Shown in pieces: positions 24,300 to 38,200 of a stretch of DNA of 64,000 bases; within the stretch, counting starts at the first letter, position 1; each line of letters begins with the position of its first letter. The stretch comes from Pempheris klunzingeri (Eukaryota > Chordata > Actinopteri > Acropomatiformes > Pempheridae): assembly GCF_042242105.1 (NCBI RefSeq), contig NC_092027.1:12809721-12873720 (forward strand), in the 5' to 3' direction. The position numbers and the translations under genes are program-made. Under the pieces are notes generated by a model. It was not told where the DNA came from, ran no database searches, and saw only the letters and a list, made by a program, of their open reading frames with translations.

Positions 24300-26440
24300 G
24301 AAGAAGAACTAAGATCTTTTACTTGAGTAAAGTAAAGTAAAGTAATAAATATACTCTAATACTATTAATGTTCTTCCATCAAAAGTTTATGCATTTGTCA
24401 GCAAAAAGTACTGAAATTATCCAAAACAACAGCCATTGTTATGCAGGATGAGCAGTGGTGGAGAGAAACTAAATACATTCACTGAAGGAATGTACTGAAG
24501 TTCATATTAAAGGTACTTGTATTTTACTTTACTATACATTTATACTTGCACTCCGCTACATCTCAGAGGCAAATATTGCAGTTTGCAGTGTATTTGACGG
24601 CTTTACTTCACTGCCTTTATTTTACTTCTTTTCACACTCCTCTTGTCCAGTGAGAATCGTCTCTCCAAAGCTGGTCATTTTTAATGAGAGAGTGTCTCAC
24701 AAACTGAAGGATTAAGTGTTCCTTTGTGGGCTGAGAAAATTCTCAAGTGAACAAAACGAAAACCCAGTGGATTACCTGGAAAATGCAATATTACAAAGCT
24801 GAAAACTGGGCCGTTTTCCTGAGCTCAAGACAAGTTGACTTTTTATAGATTCGTGGGTCTCAAAGGACAACAACGCAACATAGACCACGGTGCATTTGCT
24901 GCACATTAAACTAACCAACAGCATATAAAGTAGTTAGAATAAGCCCAACGTTAACAAGTACAGCAGTAAAATGCAACAGACACATTAATGTAACTTCATT
25001 ATTAATCCTAAAACATCAGATATGATAGTATATATAGTATATTATGTGATATTTTCATTGCAGGACTTTACTTTTACTTTGGAAATGGCTGGTTGGTTTA
25101 CACACTGTTTGATAGTTTAAACCAAAGAATACATATCATACCTTATTCAGTATGTGCTTTGCATGAAAAACCTTTATTTGCTATAGCTGCCAGATAAATG
25201 TAGCGAAGTTTAAAGAACAATAGTTCCCCGTGAGATGGACTGGAGTGGAAGCGTAAAGCAACAGAAAACAGAAAGCCTCAAGTAAAGTGCAAGTATCTCA
25301 AAACTGTTCAATAGTGACCCTACAGTACTTCATTCCCACCACTTGTGAACATGTCCTGTCCTGTTTGACAGCCTGAGATTAGAGGCTGGCTGCATGAGAT
25401 CTCCCTCTAGCTGTGGATGTTGGAACAACTGTGAAGATATTTCCTTCTGGATGTGTAACTCACACTCTAGTCTGTCTGCAGCCCTGTCTACAAAACCAGC
25501 AGTGACACTGGTGGAGGAGGTACTTAGATCCTTTCTTTAAGTGAAAGTGGCAACATATCAGCATAAATTATTCCAGTACTTACCAAAAAAGTACAGTGGT
25601 CTTAGCAATAAAATATAGTGTAATATTAGTGTATATACATATATAAGATCATAATTTATGCATTATTGTTGTTGTATATTGGATAAGTAAGAGGTAATTT
25701 TAACTCCCTGTACTGAAAATCAAAAGGACACAAATCTGGTAATACAGTAATAATATTTCATCCTGTTTTCAGTATAAATCAATTTATTAAAAAACTGTTA
25801 AAGAAAATATGTGTACGTATCACGAAACAAGAAACAATAGGGGAGATGGCTGCAGTAGAATTAAAAAAAAATTAAACATGACTTTAACAAATACTCAATA
25901 CTATCAGTTGATTTGCAGGTCTGAATATACTTACTGCAATCAGACGAATATATTACTGAAGAATGCATCATGTTTTAGAGGCTGATTATATTCGTTGTAT
26001 GGAAAATAACTTGCAGAGTAACTTAAGATGTCAAACAGCTGCAGTGAAGTACAGTAAGTATTATTATTAAATATTTACATTTCGGTCTCTTTCCTTCAAA
26101 AATTGAGGGGAAAAAAATGTCCATTGCAATAGAAATATTTAATCTTGTTTTCAGTGCAAATCAACTTCGGTAAAAAAAAAAAATCTATAATCAATTTATT
26201 AAAGATACAGAGCCTCATTTTTGGATTGTTTCTTTAACAAGTTGATTTAAGTTTGAAACAGTGTGAAATAAGGGTTTTGGAACCCAATCTCAGACGGAAA
26301 TGTAATTATAAGGTTGAGGTTTTCACAGATTAAACTGCCCAATATTATAAAGAAATTAAAATCAGCCACACCTCAAAAAACTACAACACAAATGCTAATC
26401 ACACATTGATGGATTAGTAATAATAATCCTATAGGCTAAT
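24300..26440. repeat. Cluster of decayed family B repeats
   Basis: At least four pieces are visible: 24300-24430 (TTTTACTTGAGTAAAGTAAAG), 24455-25095 (an almost complete reversed copy with GGTACTTGTATTTTACTTTA and CAGCATATAAAGTAGTTAGA), 25505-25760 (GGAGGTACTTAGATCCTTTC) and 26325-26440 (ATTAAACTGCCCAATATTAT). The pieces are in both orientations, suggesting nested or repeated insertion between susd5 and fbxl2. Confidence 0.7.
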
Positions 26441-26441
26441 A

Positions 26442-26447
<6 letters not shown>

Positions 26448-26479
<32 letters not shown>

Positions 26480-26490
26480 CACACACATAC
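26448..26490. repeat. TG tract followed by TATA and CA: potential hairpin
   Basis: A (TG)13 tract runs into TATATAC and then CACACACATACATAC, so the two halves are self-complementary. Confidence 0.8.
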
Positions 26491-26779
26491 ATACATGCAT
26501 AATACGTACATATATGCATAATACTCCTAAAATAAGATTTGCTATGCAGGATTTAGGGTGTCCTGGTGCTTGTAGTGCAGTATTTAGCGTTTCTGTGTTG
26601 CTATTTTCATTCCATTAAAGGAATATTTCTTCCACCATTGTTGCTACATAAGCACTTTACGTAATGCAGGAGTGACAGAGAAGTCACTCCAAGTTGTTTT
26701 GGGTGTGTGTGTCTGCAGGCCGAAGCCTTTCTCAGCCTGTGTTGCACATCTCTCCTGCAGACACGGTCTTGGATCCCGG

Positions 26780-27581
26780 ATCAGGCGTCCACAGATCCGT
26801 GTTTCCTTCCTTTAATCAGACTCGCGGGTTCGTGTCAGGCCACGTCTCGGTGCCGTCACACCCTCAACTGGATCCGAAAGCGACCCTTTACCGTCATTTC
26901 CCCCCACACACAAGAAACAAAAAGAAATCTCCGCAAGACCCCACAATCAAAACAAATCGACCACGCGTGCTTTTCCCGCAGCAATGACGTCACGTAAGCC
27001 CTCCCCTTCCCCGCAAGTAAACAGAAAACATTGAGGAAAACGTCCGTGTCAGCCTCCGTGCGTGTGTCTGCAGCGGGGGAGACGCCGTGAGGCAGGAAAG
27101 CGGGCGTTTATGTCGCGTCTCCCGTGTGTTTTTTAAGCAAACTTGGGAGGTTTTTTTTTTTTTTTAGGAGGGGGTTGCAGCTGCCTCGCGCTGGAGCGAT
27201 GAAGGGAGAGGCGGAAGTGAAGTCACTTGACAGACCGTCCATGTTATTATTGTTATTTTGGTAGCCCTGCGATGAGACGGGCTGGTGTCCGAGACGACGA
27301 CCGATAACGCCACCGCAGGCCGCCCCCGGAGGTCCGACACCGCCGTCACCAGCACCTCGCTGGCTCGGAGACCGGAGCCTCGCTGACGGCTGGGGGGGGA
27401 AGAGGAGGAGGTGGTGGAGGAGGAGGTGGAGGAGGAGGAGGGTGTGAGGACCCAGCTCCAGCTCGGCTCCTACACTCCGGCCGACCAAAAATAAAACGGC
27501 GACAAAAACAATAAGGGCGCCCGTCAAACGGCTCTGCTGGTGTGTGTGTGCGGCGTGCAGCAGGGACGAGCCGCCGCAGAC
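26780..27581 (+). promoter_or_regulatory. fbxl2: fbxl2 CpG-rich promoter / 5' UTR
   Basis: CpG density rises sharply from about 26780 up to the fbxl2 start codon. The region contains a perfect CRE at 26985-26992 and a GGA-repeat, G-rich block at 27391-27443. The transcription start is not determined. A 220-codon antisense open frame across it is composition-driven and not called. Confidence 0.65.
26985..26992. promoter_or_regulatory. Palindromic cAMP response element
   Basis: A perfect TGACGTCA followed by CGTAA, about 590 bases upstream of the fbxl2 ATG and in a CpG-rich context. This is the consensus site for CREB/ATF factors. Confidence 0.6.
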
Positions 27582-27690
27582 ATGAACGGTATCACCAAGG
27601 GCCGGTTCGAGGTATGACAGAGGGAGTGGACCACCAATGGTTAAACTGTTTGTTTCTACTAGACGTGGGAGTCGTGGGCTTGTATAAGCA

Positions 27691-27723
<33 letters not shown>

Positions 27724-30700
27724 TGTATGTGTGTGTGTGTGGTCGACCGTGCTCCTGATTTTACATGCAATCAGGAGCTGAGAGGCGTTTTGTTGGTCAA
27801 GGGTAATCCGAAATCCTGTTATTGTCCTGCCGCACCAGTAGACAGCGACAACATGGAGCTCAGGACTGCGGGACAGGAGGAGGGCTGTGGCTGAGGATTG
27901 TCAATATATCAGGGCCGAGGCTGGCTGGCTGGCTGGCTGGCACTGTCGCCTGAGGTTACAGGCTTTCAGGAAAAGGGGGGCTGCAGATGCAGAGTAATGT
28001 TGTAAATACATTCAATTAGTCATCACTTGGCTTTGGCAGATAACACCGCAAAACCTGTGACACCACCTGTGATACCTGTGAGTGACAGCTGCCACAGGAG
28101 GTTTGGGGCGGCCACTGGCACACGCAGATGGTCCTCTGGTGCTCAAGAATCAGCAATGGTGTGCACAATAACATGAGTGCTGTGAAATGTCATGTGTCCT
28201 CCCACAACCTTTCCTTATTTCCATGATAATTTCGCAGGAAAGTGGTAAACACACGCCCTTTCATCTGTGTTAGACCTCAGCACTCAACTGCAGTGTATTG
28301 CAGTACTGGATGAAATAGATAGATAGATAGATAGATAGATAGAAATACTTTATTGATCCCCAGGGGGGAAATTCTGGGAAGTACTCCGATGTTTTACTTA
28401 AGTAAAAGTGGCAATATCTAAAAAAAATATGACATTACTAGTATACCATCTACAAGTATTAGCAGCAAAATATACTCAAAGTATCAAAAGTAAATGCATA
28501 ATATAGACATAATGATCCCTTTCAATGTTATGTTACATTACAGGACAGTATTATTGATGCATTACTGCTTATGAGGCATTTTATGTTGCAGCAGGTTGAG
28601 GTATAACCTCGATTTTCAAAGTAGCCAGCTGTCGAATATTTGTAGTGGAGTACAAAGTACAACATTTGTCTCTTGAATTCAACTATAAAATAGCATAGAA
28701 TGCAATAGCTCAGGTACAAAATTGTATTCAAGTACAGTTCTTGAGTAAATCTACTTTCCACTCCTGCTCAGCCACATGTAGTTTTAGTAGATTGTTTTGA
28801 AGATTACAAGCCTTTTATGTGTGTACCTGTGGTGTAATCGTTATCATGTTTTTAGCCGTGTCAGTAGTTTCTTCGCAATTGTGTACAAACCTTAAATAAG
28901 GTCTGGTCCAACTGGTTGTAGGCCTCCTAAACTGTGAGCATTGTTTATCTGAATTCTAATTAGACATTGTTGACATTCTTTTGAGGTTTGACTGGTTTGA
29001 TGGTACTGGACTTTCTCTGTCAGGTGTTCAGCCGCCGTGAGCTTGTCAGTGGTCCGAACATTTGCGTCTACGTGGAAGTGAATGAGAGCAGAAGGTGGTA
29101 GCAGTGCTGATGTGTGTTGCCATATCAGTGGATTTCTCAACAGAGCTGTAAGCTTCTTAGAAGCAGATGAAAACCAGCGTATGGTGGGAAACAAGCTGGT
29201 GTGTGTGGTCAGAGAGACTGAAGAGTTGGGGGGTAATAGAGTGGGATGTGGGAGGGTTGACCAATAACACCTGATTGATGCTTTATAATGACAAGAGCCA
29301 CTTGTACTTGTTGTATTTCAGGACAGAAATCAACCACATAATATGACCTGCATCTAATTTTCCTTACTTTAATTTGGCAAAGAAACCCTAAACCTGAGCA
29401 TGCAAGTTCAAAAACCAGATTTGCATATCCACCCTGTTGTACACTAGTTGTCTAGGAATAGGAGCATGACTGCAGAGAGGAACACCCTGCTTGGGAATGC
29501 TGCTCAGTTGGCACAGAGAACGAAGGCACCAGAAAGCAGAGATGATAACTTTAATGAAGCTTGCGTACCAGAGATGGTGCTGTCATAATGCCATACCTTA
29601 CACTACACACCTAACTCTGAGCTCGTGGTATTTCACCTTGCAACCTCTTCCATGGGGTTCGGGTTACACAACACACAGAGAGTGACCAGGAGAATAGACT
29701 GTAAATGTGCTGTATGCCAACTGTGTGAAACATGTCCATTACAAGTTCTGTAGTTCAAGGTAACATCCTCAAATGGCTTATTTGGTCTGACTACTAGATC
29801 AAAAAATTATAAAGTCTAAAAATGGCAATTAGTTCATTAGTCCATTTTTAAAGCAACAGATATTTGAAAGGCAACTACTTCACTAACTGCTTTGCTTTAC
29901 AAATGCGGGGGTTTGCTGCTTTTTGTTTTCTTAGTCTGTGGTAAATTGGATATTTCTGGAGCTGGTTGGACAAAACAAGACGTCACTGACATCCCTTTGT
30001 GCTCTAGGATATAATGCTGCGCACCTTTTCGCAGTGTTATTATGTTTTATAGACCAAACATTTAATCAGATAGTCGAGAAAATAATCAGCAGATTAAAAG
30101 CTAATGAAAATAAGCAGCAGTCTTAAATGAGCAAATATTTGGTATTTTTCACTACTACTACTCATAAATAACTAGATTATCAGAATTGTTGATGATTACA
30201 TTTCTTTTTCGATCGACTAATGGATTCATTGTTTTATCTGGAATGTCTGAATGTGAATCAGAACCGTCTGTACCAGACTGGATGCCATTACACTGTCAAA
30301 GTTGTGTTTCCAAGTTAAAACCACATCATGAAAAGGTTATTTTGCCTTTGTTGTTTGCCAGTGGCGTCCTGTGTTAAGCCCACCGGGTGTGATTGTGCAT
30401 AACTATGTGGCTGTTGAAGGAGAGGTCAAAGGTGAGTGATGTGTTACAGAGGTGGTTTGGAATTAAGTCTAAATTTAGTCCTAAACCCTAAGCCACCTCT
30501 GGCTTTAGAGAGACACAGAGTTAATATATTGTACTGTAGGCCTCGTTTGTTGACAGGCCAAGTTGTCTTCCTACCATTCAGTGGGCACATACAGTAATGT
30601 ACAATTAAGGTCAATTTACTGTCACTTTACTCAATTGACACAGCTCTAAATATAACTGAAACTGACAGTCACATGCTGATGATGATGGACGAGAGGTTTT

Positions 30701-32331
30701 GTTGAACCTTTATTAAGTTTCCCACTGAGGCAGTTGGCCCGGGTACGTGGGAAGCAATGATGGAGAGCATTTTAACAATATCTTGGAGCTATTATTGGAT
30801 GTAGTTAATCAATAGGTTCAGATCTGTGTTTCAAACCACTTTGTCTGCTGTGTTGTTACCTGAACGTAGATGTTAAAATTCAAACCAGCTTAGTTAATCT
30901 TTTGCTGGACCAACTCCCTCGTCTTTCTGAGCCCTCTTCCTCTCAAATGGCCTTTACTTCCTCCCACTCTCTCTCTCTCTCTCTCTCTGATTTTAATACA
31001 TATTTTTTGTACATATTCTTTTCCTGTTAGTCCTTGACTGTAGCACCATTTCTTTGTTTGCCTCTGCCTCATACTTCCTCCTGCTCCCCCTGCCTCCCTC
31101 TGTCTCCCATCTTCCCTCTCCTTTATTGCTTTCTCTTTCTAGGAGCTTGCATCTGTCATGGAGCTAGCTGGAGCCAAGGCATTTTCAGAATCAACCTTTG
31201 CTCCCCCTGCGCTTTTCCTCACTCCCCTTTGTGTTTTCACATTTCGGTGTTTGAGTTTGCGTGTGACACAGCGGGGAGTCCCCCTCATTAGATACAGTTT
31301 CTTAGTCTTTGAGGATACAAGTGTATCACTGGCAAGATGCGTGTCTGCAGAGGCGCTGCGAATGTGGGTGTTTGCCGTAATTTAAATTCATGGCTGAATA
31401 CAGCCCACCTGATCTAGAATGTTCTGCCTCTGTTCTTCACACAGAGAGGTCTGACTTGAATCACCTGCTAGTGTGTGTGTGTGTGTGTCCCACTCAGCAG
31501 ATGGCCAGACATCCAGCGAGTAGACTAATTGAGATAAGCATGCCAACAAGCTGACCAGGCTAACAGAATTATAAGCTTGTAAGGAGGGGACGTGGAAAGC
31601 CAAATGTAGCTCTGGCTTGTTTATTAGCATAGCTTAAGGAAGTAATAGCTTTTTTTTCTCACTTGTAACTGGAGATATAGTGCAGGGTTCTATTTTTATT
31701 AAAGGAAAGGTTCACATTTTATTCAAATCTGTCGTAAACAAACATATGCATGCTCATACGCACTCTGAAGGTACATCTGAAGGTACATAATCATTCCAAG
31801 TGTTTTCAATGTAAGTGATGGAGGAGAAAATTCACAGTCCAGCTGAAGCCAGTATGAGGCATTAGCAGTATGGGTTAGACCAAACAAATGGGTATCTTCT
31901 AAGGATACAGTCTTTTTACTGCCATGTTCCCACTTTGTGTCTCTGCACACAATGTGTCCTTGATGAGCTGCAGTGGAGGGAAAGTAGCTAAAAGAGAAAA
32001 TTTCACACTCAAAAGACACTAAAAACTGATTTGATTTGACTAACTACCAAAGCCACATATTACTATAATTTCATCTTAATAGTTTTTTATGCAGAATGAG
32101 TGCTGTGCGTTTTTGTCCTCCCTCTTATTTACTTAATAAGAGGATTGTAGTGGAACAATTTCTTTAAAAAATGTGAACTTATCCTTTAAACACATTTTGT
32201 GTCGGCCAAAAATAAATGATATTGTCCCCAAGACTGACTTAGGTTTGAGATGATGATAATGATGCTCTGTGCTTTCTGTTGCCATTGTTACGGCTTATGT
32301 CTTGTTTCTGTCTCATTTGTGTTGACCACCT

Positions 32332-32368
<37 letters not shown>

Positions 32369-32494
32369 ATTGTTATTGTTTATTTTGTGTCTCGGCAGGT
32401 GTTCTCAAACAGTGATGAAGCCCCCATTAACAAGAAGCTCCCCAAAGAGCTTCTTCTTAGGTAAGATTAATAATACAGAACTTCCTCCCTCTAG

Positions 32495-32526
<32 letters not shown>

Positions 32527-32953
32527 TAGCACAAACACTACATACAACACAACATACCCTGCGACCAGGGCTTAGGTCAAGGTTACCAATTAGCCGAAGC
32601 AGTCTTGAACATTCATGTGCAGGAGTGTGTATGTGTGTCTTTTGTGGGTGTGTTGTTTGTCTTGTCAATAGTTGTGTGTATGTGTGTGAGTTTACGTATG
32701 ATGTATGTCACTAGTCTGAAATGAGGTTGTGTTAACTGTGTGACCTACAGACCAATATTTTGTCCCACATGACCCATAAATATAACACACACCTATCTTC
32801 TTCCTCCCGTGTGTGTGTGCGTGTATGTCTGAAGGGGATGCACCTGCATGTCACTCTGCTAACACATGATAAAGGCTGGTTATTTCTGCATGTGTGTATG
32901 GGTGTGTCGTTGTGTACGTGTGTGAAATGCATCGTGGGCCTATGCAAACTGTA

Positions 32954-32998
<45 letters not shown>

Positions 32999-35219
32999 AC
33001 GCTATAAATAGCTTGTCTTAGCTGGTGGGGAATTCCGCAGTGCTGTGCTCCTCTGCTGCTCCAGCTGTGCTCCACAGAGACAACCAGTACACCCATTACC
33101 ACCAGCACACTTTCACTGGCGGCCAGAAACACCACAGCCTCAACACATGACCCACTGTCACATGATTCATGTTGAAACACTTACACAACATCAGCTGTGA
33201 AGAGGACTCGTTGTTATGGCAGTAAATCTTGTTTTTAAACCATAGAAAGTGGGTTGACTGGAGCTTGTTTTTTTTTGTATTTATAATTTTGTTTTGCCCT
33301 GTCGCCATGGCACACACACAGACTCAGATATTATGTTATCCCAGGTTCATTTCCATAATGAAGGTATACATGTGTGTATAAACATTTTGAAGGCAATAAC
33401 TCAAAACTCGCATCTAGGAAATTAGTCACACCAGACATTAATTTGATCTTAATTAGGAGTATAGAGTAAATTGGAGGTCCCCAACCTGGAGACAGGGGCC
33501 CGTACATGAGGTTGCAAGATAAATCAAAGGCATCCTGAGATGATCAATGGCACAACAAAGAGGGAAAATAATGTGCCACCACTCAAATTTAGATTCTGTT
33601 TTTTCCACACTTTTCTATGATCTTTTCTCTTCAGAAATACACTTTTACTTCTCCAGGCATCAATACTTAAAGCTAATGATTGTTTTCACTATCTATTAAT
33701 CTTCCTATTATTTGAATATTTATTATATTATATATTATATGAATATTTTGTCAATATAGACAGAAGATAGTGAAAAGCGTCCACTACACATTCACAATGT
33801 AAGGTATTCATGCCGTTTGTTTCATTTGACCAAGAAAGGCATCAAATCTTTAAATCTGAGAAGCTGGAACCAGCGATTGTTTGGCATTTTTGCTTTAAAC
33901 ATGACTGATTATTAGATTATCAAAATATTTTTCTGTGTATCAACTAATCAATTTTTGACAAGCTGTTGCAGCTCCAAAATATACCGATCTCAGACATTTA
34001 AAGGAGAAACTGAGTGTTTGGTAAAACTGCATACAGGCCATAGACATGTATTCATTCTTTATTTTAAGGAGTGGTAGATCACCCATCTGGTGTGTTGCCA
34101 TAGTAATATTTGCTAATTAATCTGTTAATGTGTTTAATTAGTGTTCTCATTAGCATTCCTGTGAAAATTTAATGTTTCACTGTGGGCGAGCCTGAGTACC
34201 TGACTTGTTTTTGCGATCGTCCGCCTTTCAGGTGGTGCATCGTAAACAGCTGTTAATCAGAATCAGAATCAGAATCAGAATTACTTTAATAATCCCCAGG
34301 GGGAAATTGCTTTTTGTTACACACAGCTCCAAAAGAATAAGAATAAGAATAAGAATACACTTCAAACACAAAGTAAAATATAAATATATAAAAGTATGAA
34401 TATGAATAACTAGGCCAGTGCAGCATGGATATACACTGTGAAAACTGTGCCGTGGTATAGAGGAGTCTTGTCTGACAGGCGAGTCTCGGAGAGAGTTCAG
34501 AGTGGTTCAGGGTCTCCTTACCCAGAAGCGCTGACTCAGCACCCTCCCTACCACCACCCAAATTCATGTCTAGCTGGAGTTACTATGGCAACCAGTCCTA
34601 GTCTCATGGCGAAGGCTCGACTCTCTCTTATCTAGCTGTGCTTGAAGGGCCAGGTGTACATTTTGTCAACAAATGTGACTGTGCACAATTAAAATCCCGT
34701 TTTGTACCATGTCAGAATAAAACAGGCAGGAGTGGACAGAGCAACGAAAGGCTCCTGACTTATTTTCTGTTCATGTAAGATGAGGAAACATATTCATGAT
34801 GTCGTTCCACTGAATTTGGCTCTATTATATCACCAGCTGTAAAATGAAAAAGCCAGTGATAGTCAGCTGTAGTCCATGTGCATTCAACAATCTGCCATCT
34901 AAAATAATCAGAGCTGCTCTCAATGAAGTATTACGCTTTTATTATCAAGAGCAAATGTCAGATATGTCAACAGGACACAAAAGAGGACTCACCAAATCAG
35001 ACTGACTGATTCCTTCCCTGTGAGTATGATTAACACAATTCTTCTGTGGTTGGTAAAAGGCCTTCCGCTCACACATAATGGAAAGTTAGATTGTGTTTGA
35101 TTAAAACAGACAGTCAATCAATGATCAGCGTCATAGCCATTAACCAGTTATTAGAAGGGAGATCGATGAGCTGCTGCTTGATTGGTCAGCTTCTCTGGTG
35201 GCCTGCAGTCACTCTAAGG

Positions 35220-35250
<31 letters not shown>

Positions 35251-38200
35251 CTTTGCATCGCTTGGTCGATTGTGTGCCTGCACTCCCTGATACAAGACTC
35301 TGGTATAGATTATACAGACATGTCCCAACATGCCCCGGCCTAACACACATCAAAACACACAGCCATTGTCTGCTTCTATATGAAGGAAACAATGGTCAGC
35401 TCCTGTTTCCTAGGGTTAAAAGGACATTCAGACCCCAGCTGCACTCAAAGCTTTGGCACCATGACAATTCTCTGAATACCTCATAGTTTCTATAGATTGG
35501 CCCTTTTATAAGCAGTAACATTTATTCACTGGTGAGGTGTACATGTTTGGTTTCATGTGTGTGTGTCCTCCTGTATATGTGTGTATGTTTGTCTGTCTGT
35601 CCCATGCTGTCTGTGGCCTTGCCTGTCTGAGTGCCAGAGATTACTCATTGGCAGATTAATGGATTGAGCTGACCCAGTAGCCTGCTGCATGCAGCCCTTT
35701 GTGGCTGACCGGCCCACAGCTCAAACACTGCCTGTCTGTGGGGCTCTCCTGCTACCAACCAAACACAGGGGATTGTTCTGTTTTCTACCGGCACACAAAC
35801 ACATATATTAAATCACACAAAAGGAAAAACAAATCCAACACAAAGTCTGGTTAGAAACTGAGTGCTTTATCTGAGAGTGATCTGTTAACTGAGGCAAACT
35901 GTGTTTTTTGTCTCTCTTTCTAGAATATTCTCTTATCTAGATGTGGTTACACTCTGTAGGTGTGCACAAGTATCCAAGGTAAGCATTTCCCTTTCTACAC
36001 CTCCAAACCAACCACTGTGGACCAGCACACATTGTTTTAGAAGAATAGATGAGTGTAACTCCAAACTGTGGTGTAGTTGAATTAAAACCGGGTTACCATT
36101 ACTGAATTCTCTACAGATGTCTATAGCATAGTGCCCTCTGCTGGTTATGTGTAAGTGGACCACTGTTTAGCCATGGTTGCACTGCAGCTGAAATCCATTT
36201 ATGAATGAGCTGTCTGTGAATAATAACAAGGGCTTGGCACGTGGACTGTGAATGCAGAGCCGCATCTCTTACCACAGCTCCAATGTATTTCCATAAAAAA
36301 AATGTTATTTCTCTGTACATGTTTCTTTTTCCATATGTTGTTTCTGGTTTTAGGGTAGTTCATCTCTTGTTTCCTGAGCTTCATGCAGGTGTACCTAAAC
36401 TTTCAGCCGCTGTTATGATTGTTTGGATGATTATTTTATCGATTAATCTAACAAATCATTTCAGACGGCGGTGAAAAAAAAAATGCCCATTGTAATTTCC
36501 TAGAGCCCAAGGTGACACCTTCAAATATCTGGTTTTGTTTGGTTAAACCCAAAGATGTTAAATTCACAAAGATATAAAGGAGAGAAAAGAAGCATATCCT
36601 CATATTAGATGGGTTTTAGGTGGATTTAAGAAGTGAAAACAGCAGATAGTGCACCTGCTTCATAAACAAAGAAATATAGAGTTGGCATGACAAATTGCCC
36701 CAGGGACAAATCATCTTGAATCTTGAATGGTTTATGTGCACACAGTGCTAGTAAGTGCTGTACAGTAGAGTTTGACCCACTAAGTTCATTAATTTCTTGC
36801 GCATATTTTGATAACAGAGTCCCCATTCACCTTCCCCCACCTCTGTGACCCACATGTCTGTGTCTGTCTGCAACCTGTCTGTCACCCTCTCAGGCGTGGA
36901 ATGTCCTGGCTCTAGATGGCAGCAACTGGCAGAAGATCGACTTGTTCAACTTCCAGACAGACATAGAGGTGAGGGACGCGTTTATGAGAGAGAAAAGGAG
37001 ATGGGTGAAGGGGGAGAATGGACAGTATCTGTGTCTGTGTGTGTGTGTTCACACGATGGTCTATATGTGCTGCATGTGTGTGCTCGTTGAGTAGCATTAT
37101 CCAGTCCAAGGCTTAGTGCTGGGTCAGTAGGCTTTGGTGCCGACTGTGACGTCACAGCTGATCCTCTGTCCTGTGACTGTGTCCATCTCTTTGTCCATCT
37201 CCATCTCACTTTCTCTCTGTCCCTGTTTCTCTCAGGGCCGGGTGGTGGAGAACATTTCGAAGCGTTGTGGAGGCTTCCTGAGGCAGCTGAGCCTCAGGGG
37301 CTGCCTTAGTGTGGGAGATGCCTCCATGAAGTGAGATTACTATTATTTATCTGACATACACTGATACAATAAGTGTGATTCTGCTTCAGCTTTTATCTAA
37401 AGTTACTTTCTTGTTGGTTTGATTACTTGCTGTTAAAGTGATTATGGTTAAAACAGGTTGTGCCTGTTCAGTCCCTGGAGACTCTATTAGAACTCCTCTT
37501 TAAATCTACTTAATCTCACTTCACTCTGTACATACACACACACACACACACACACAAAAAGAACAGCGGTGATGTATTTTACATGAAACTGATGTACCTC
37601 TTGATCTGATTATTTACATAGTTTCTATCACCTCCATAAGCAACTGATTCAAAGAAGTACACGCTGTTCTTATGAGAGTAAAGCTTTCATAAAAAGAAAT
37701 GTACAGTAGCTGTATAACAACCTCCCAAGAGCCTGTAGATGACTCTGTTAATTGGCTCCTGAGCAGCTCCCATCTGACTTCTTATTTATTCAATGAAGTG
37801 ACTCTTGAGTAATCCCCCTTCTCCCTCTCTACTGCTCCACTGTTTCCCCAGAACATTTGCTCAGAACTGCAGAAACATCGAAGTGTTGAACCTGAACGGC
37901 TGCACCAAGATCACAGACAGCACCTGTCTCAGCCTCAGCAAGTTTTGCTCCAAACTCAAACAACTAGATCTCACCTCCTGTGTCTCCATCAGCAACCACT
38001 CCCTCAAGGCCCTCAGGTAGCACCCGCACACTTGCTATTGCCTTAGCTACTTCATGTAACATAACCTATTTAACATCTTAAAGAAAATTGTTTTAAAAAT
38101 CCTCCTCAAGCTCTCACGCACTCGCTACATTGTGCACAGTTTTTTCTGTTGAACTCTTAAGGAATTGATAAACGCACACAGTAAAGTTGTCTTCATCTTC

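Noticed and set aside
27108..27770. 220-codon minus-strand open frame across the fbxl2 promoter
   Set aside because: GC-rich low-complexity DNA plus a TG microsatellite read as poly-Thr/His; no domain, and it overlaps the fbxl2 start.
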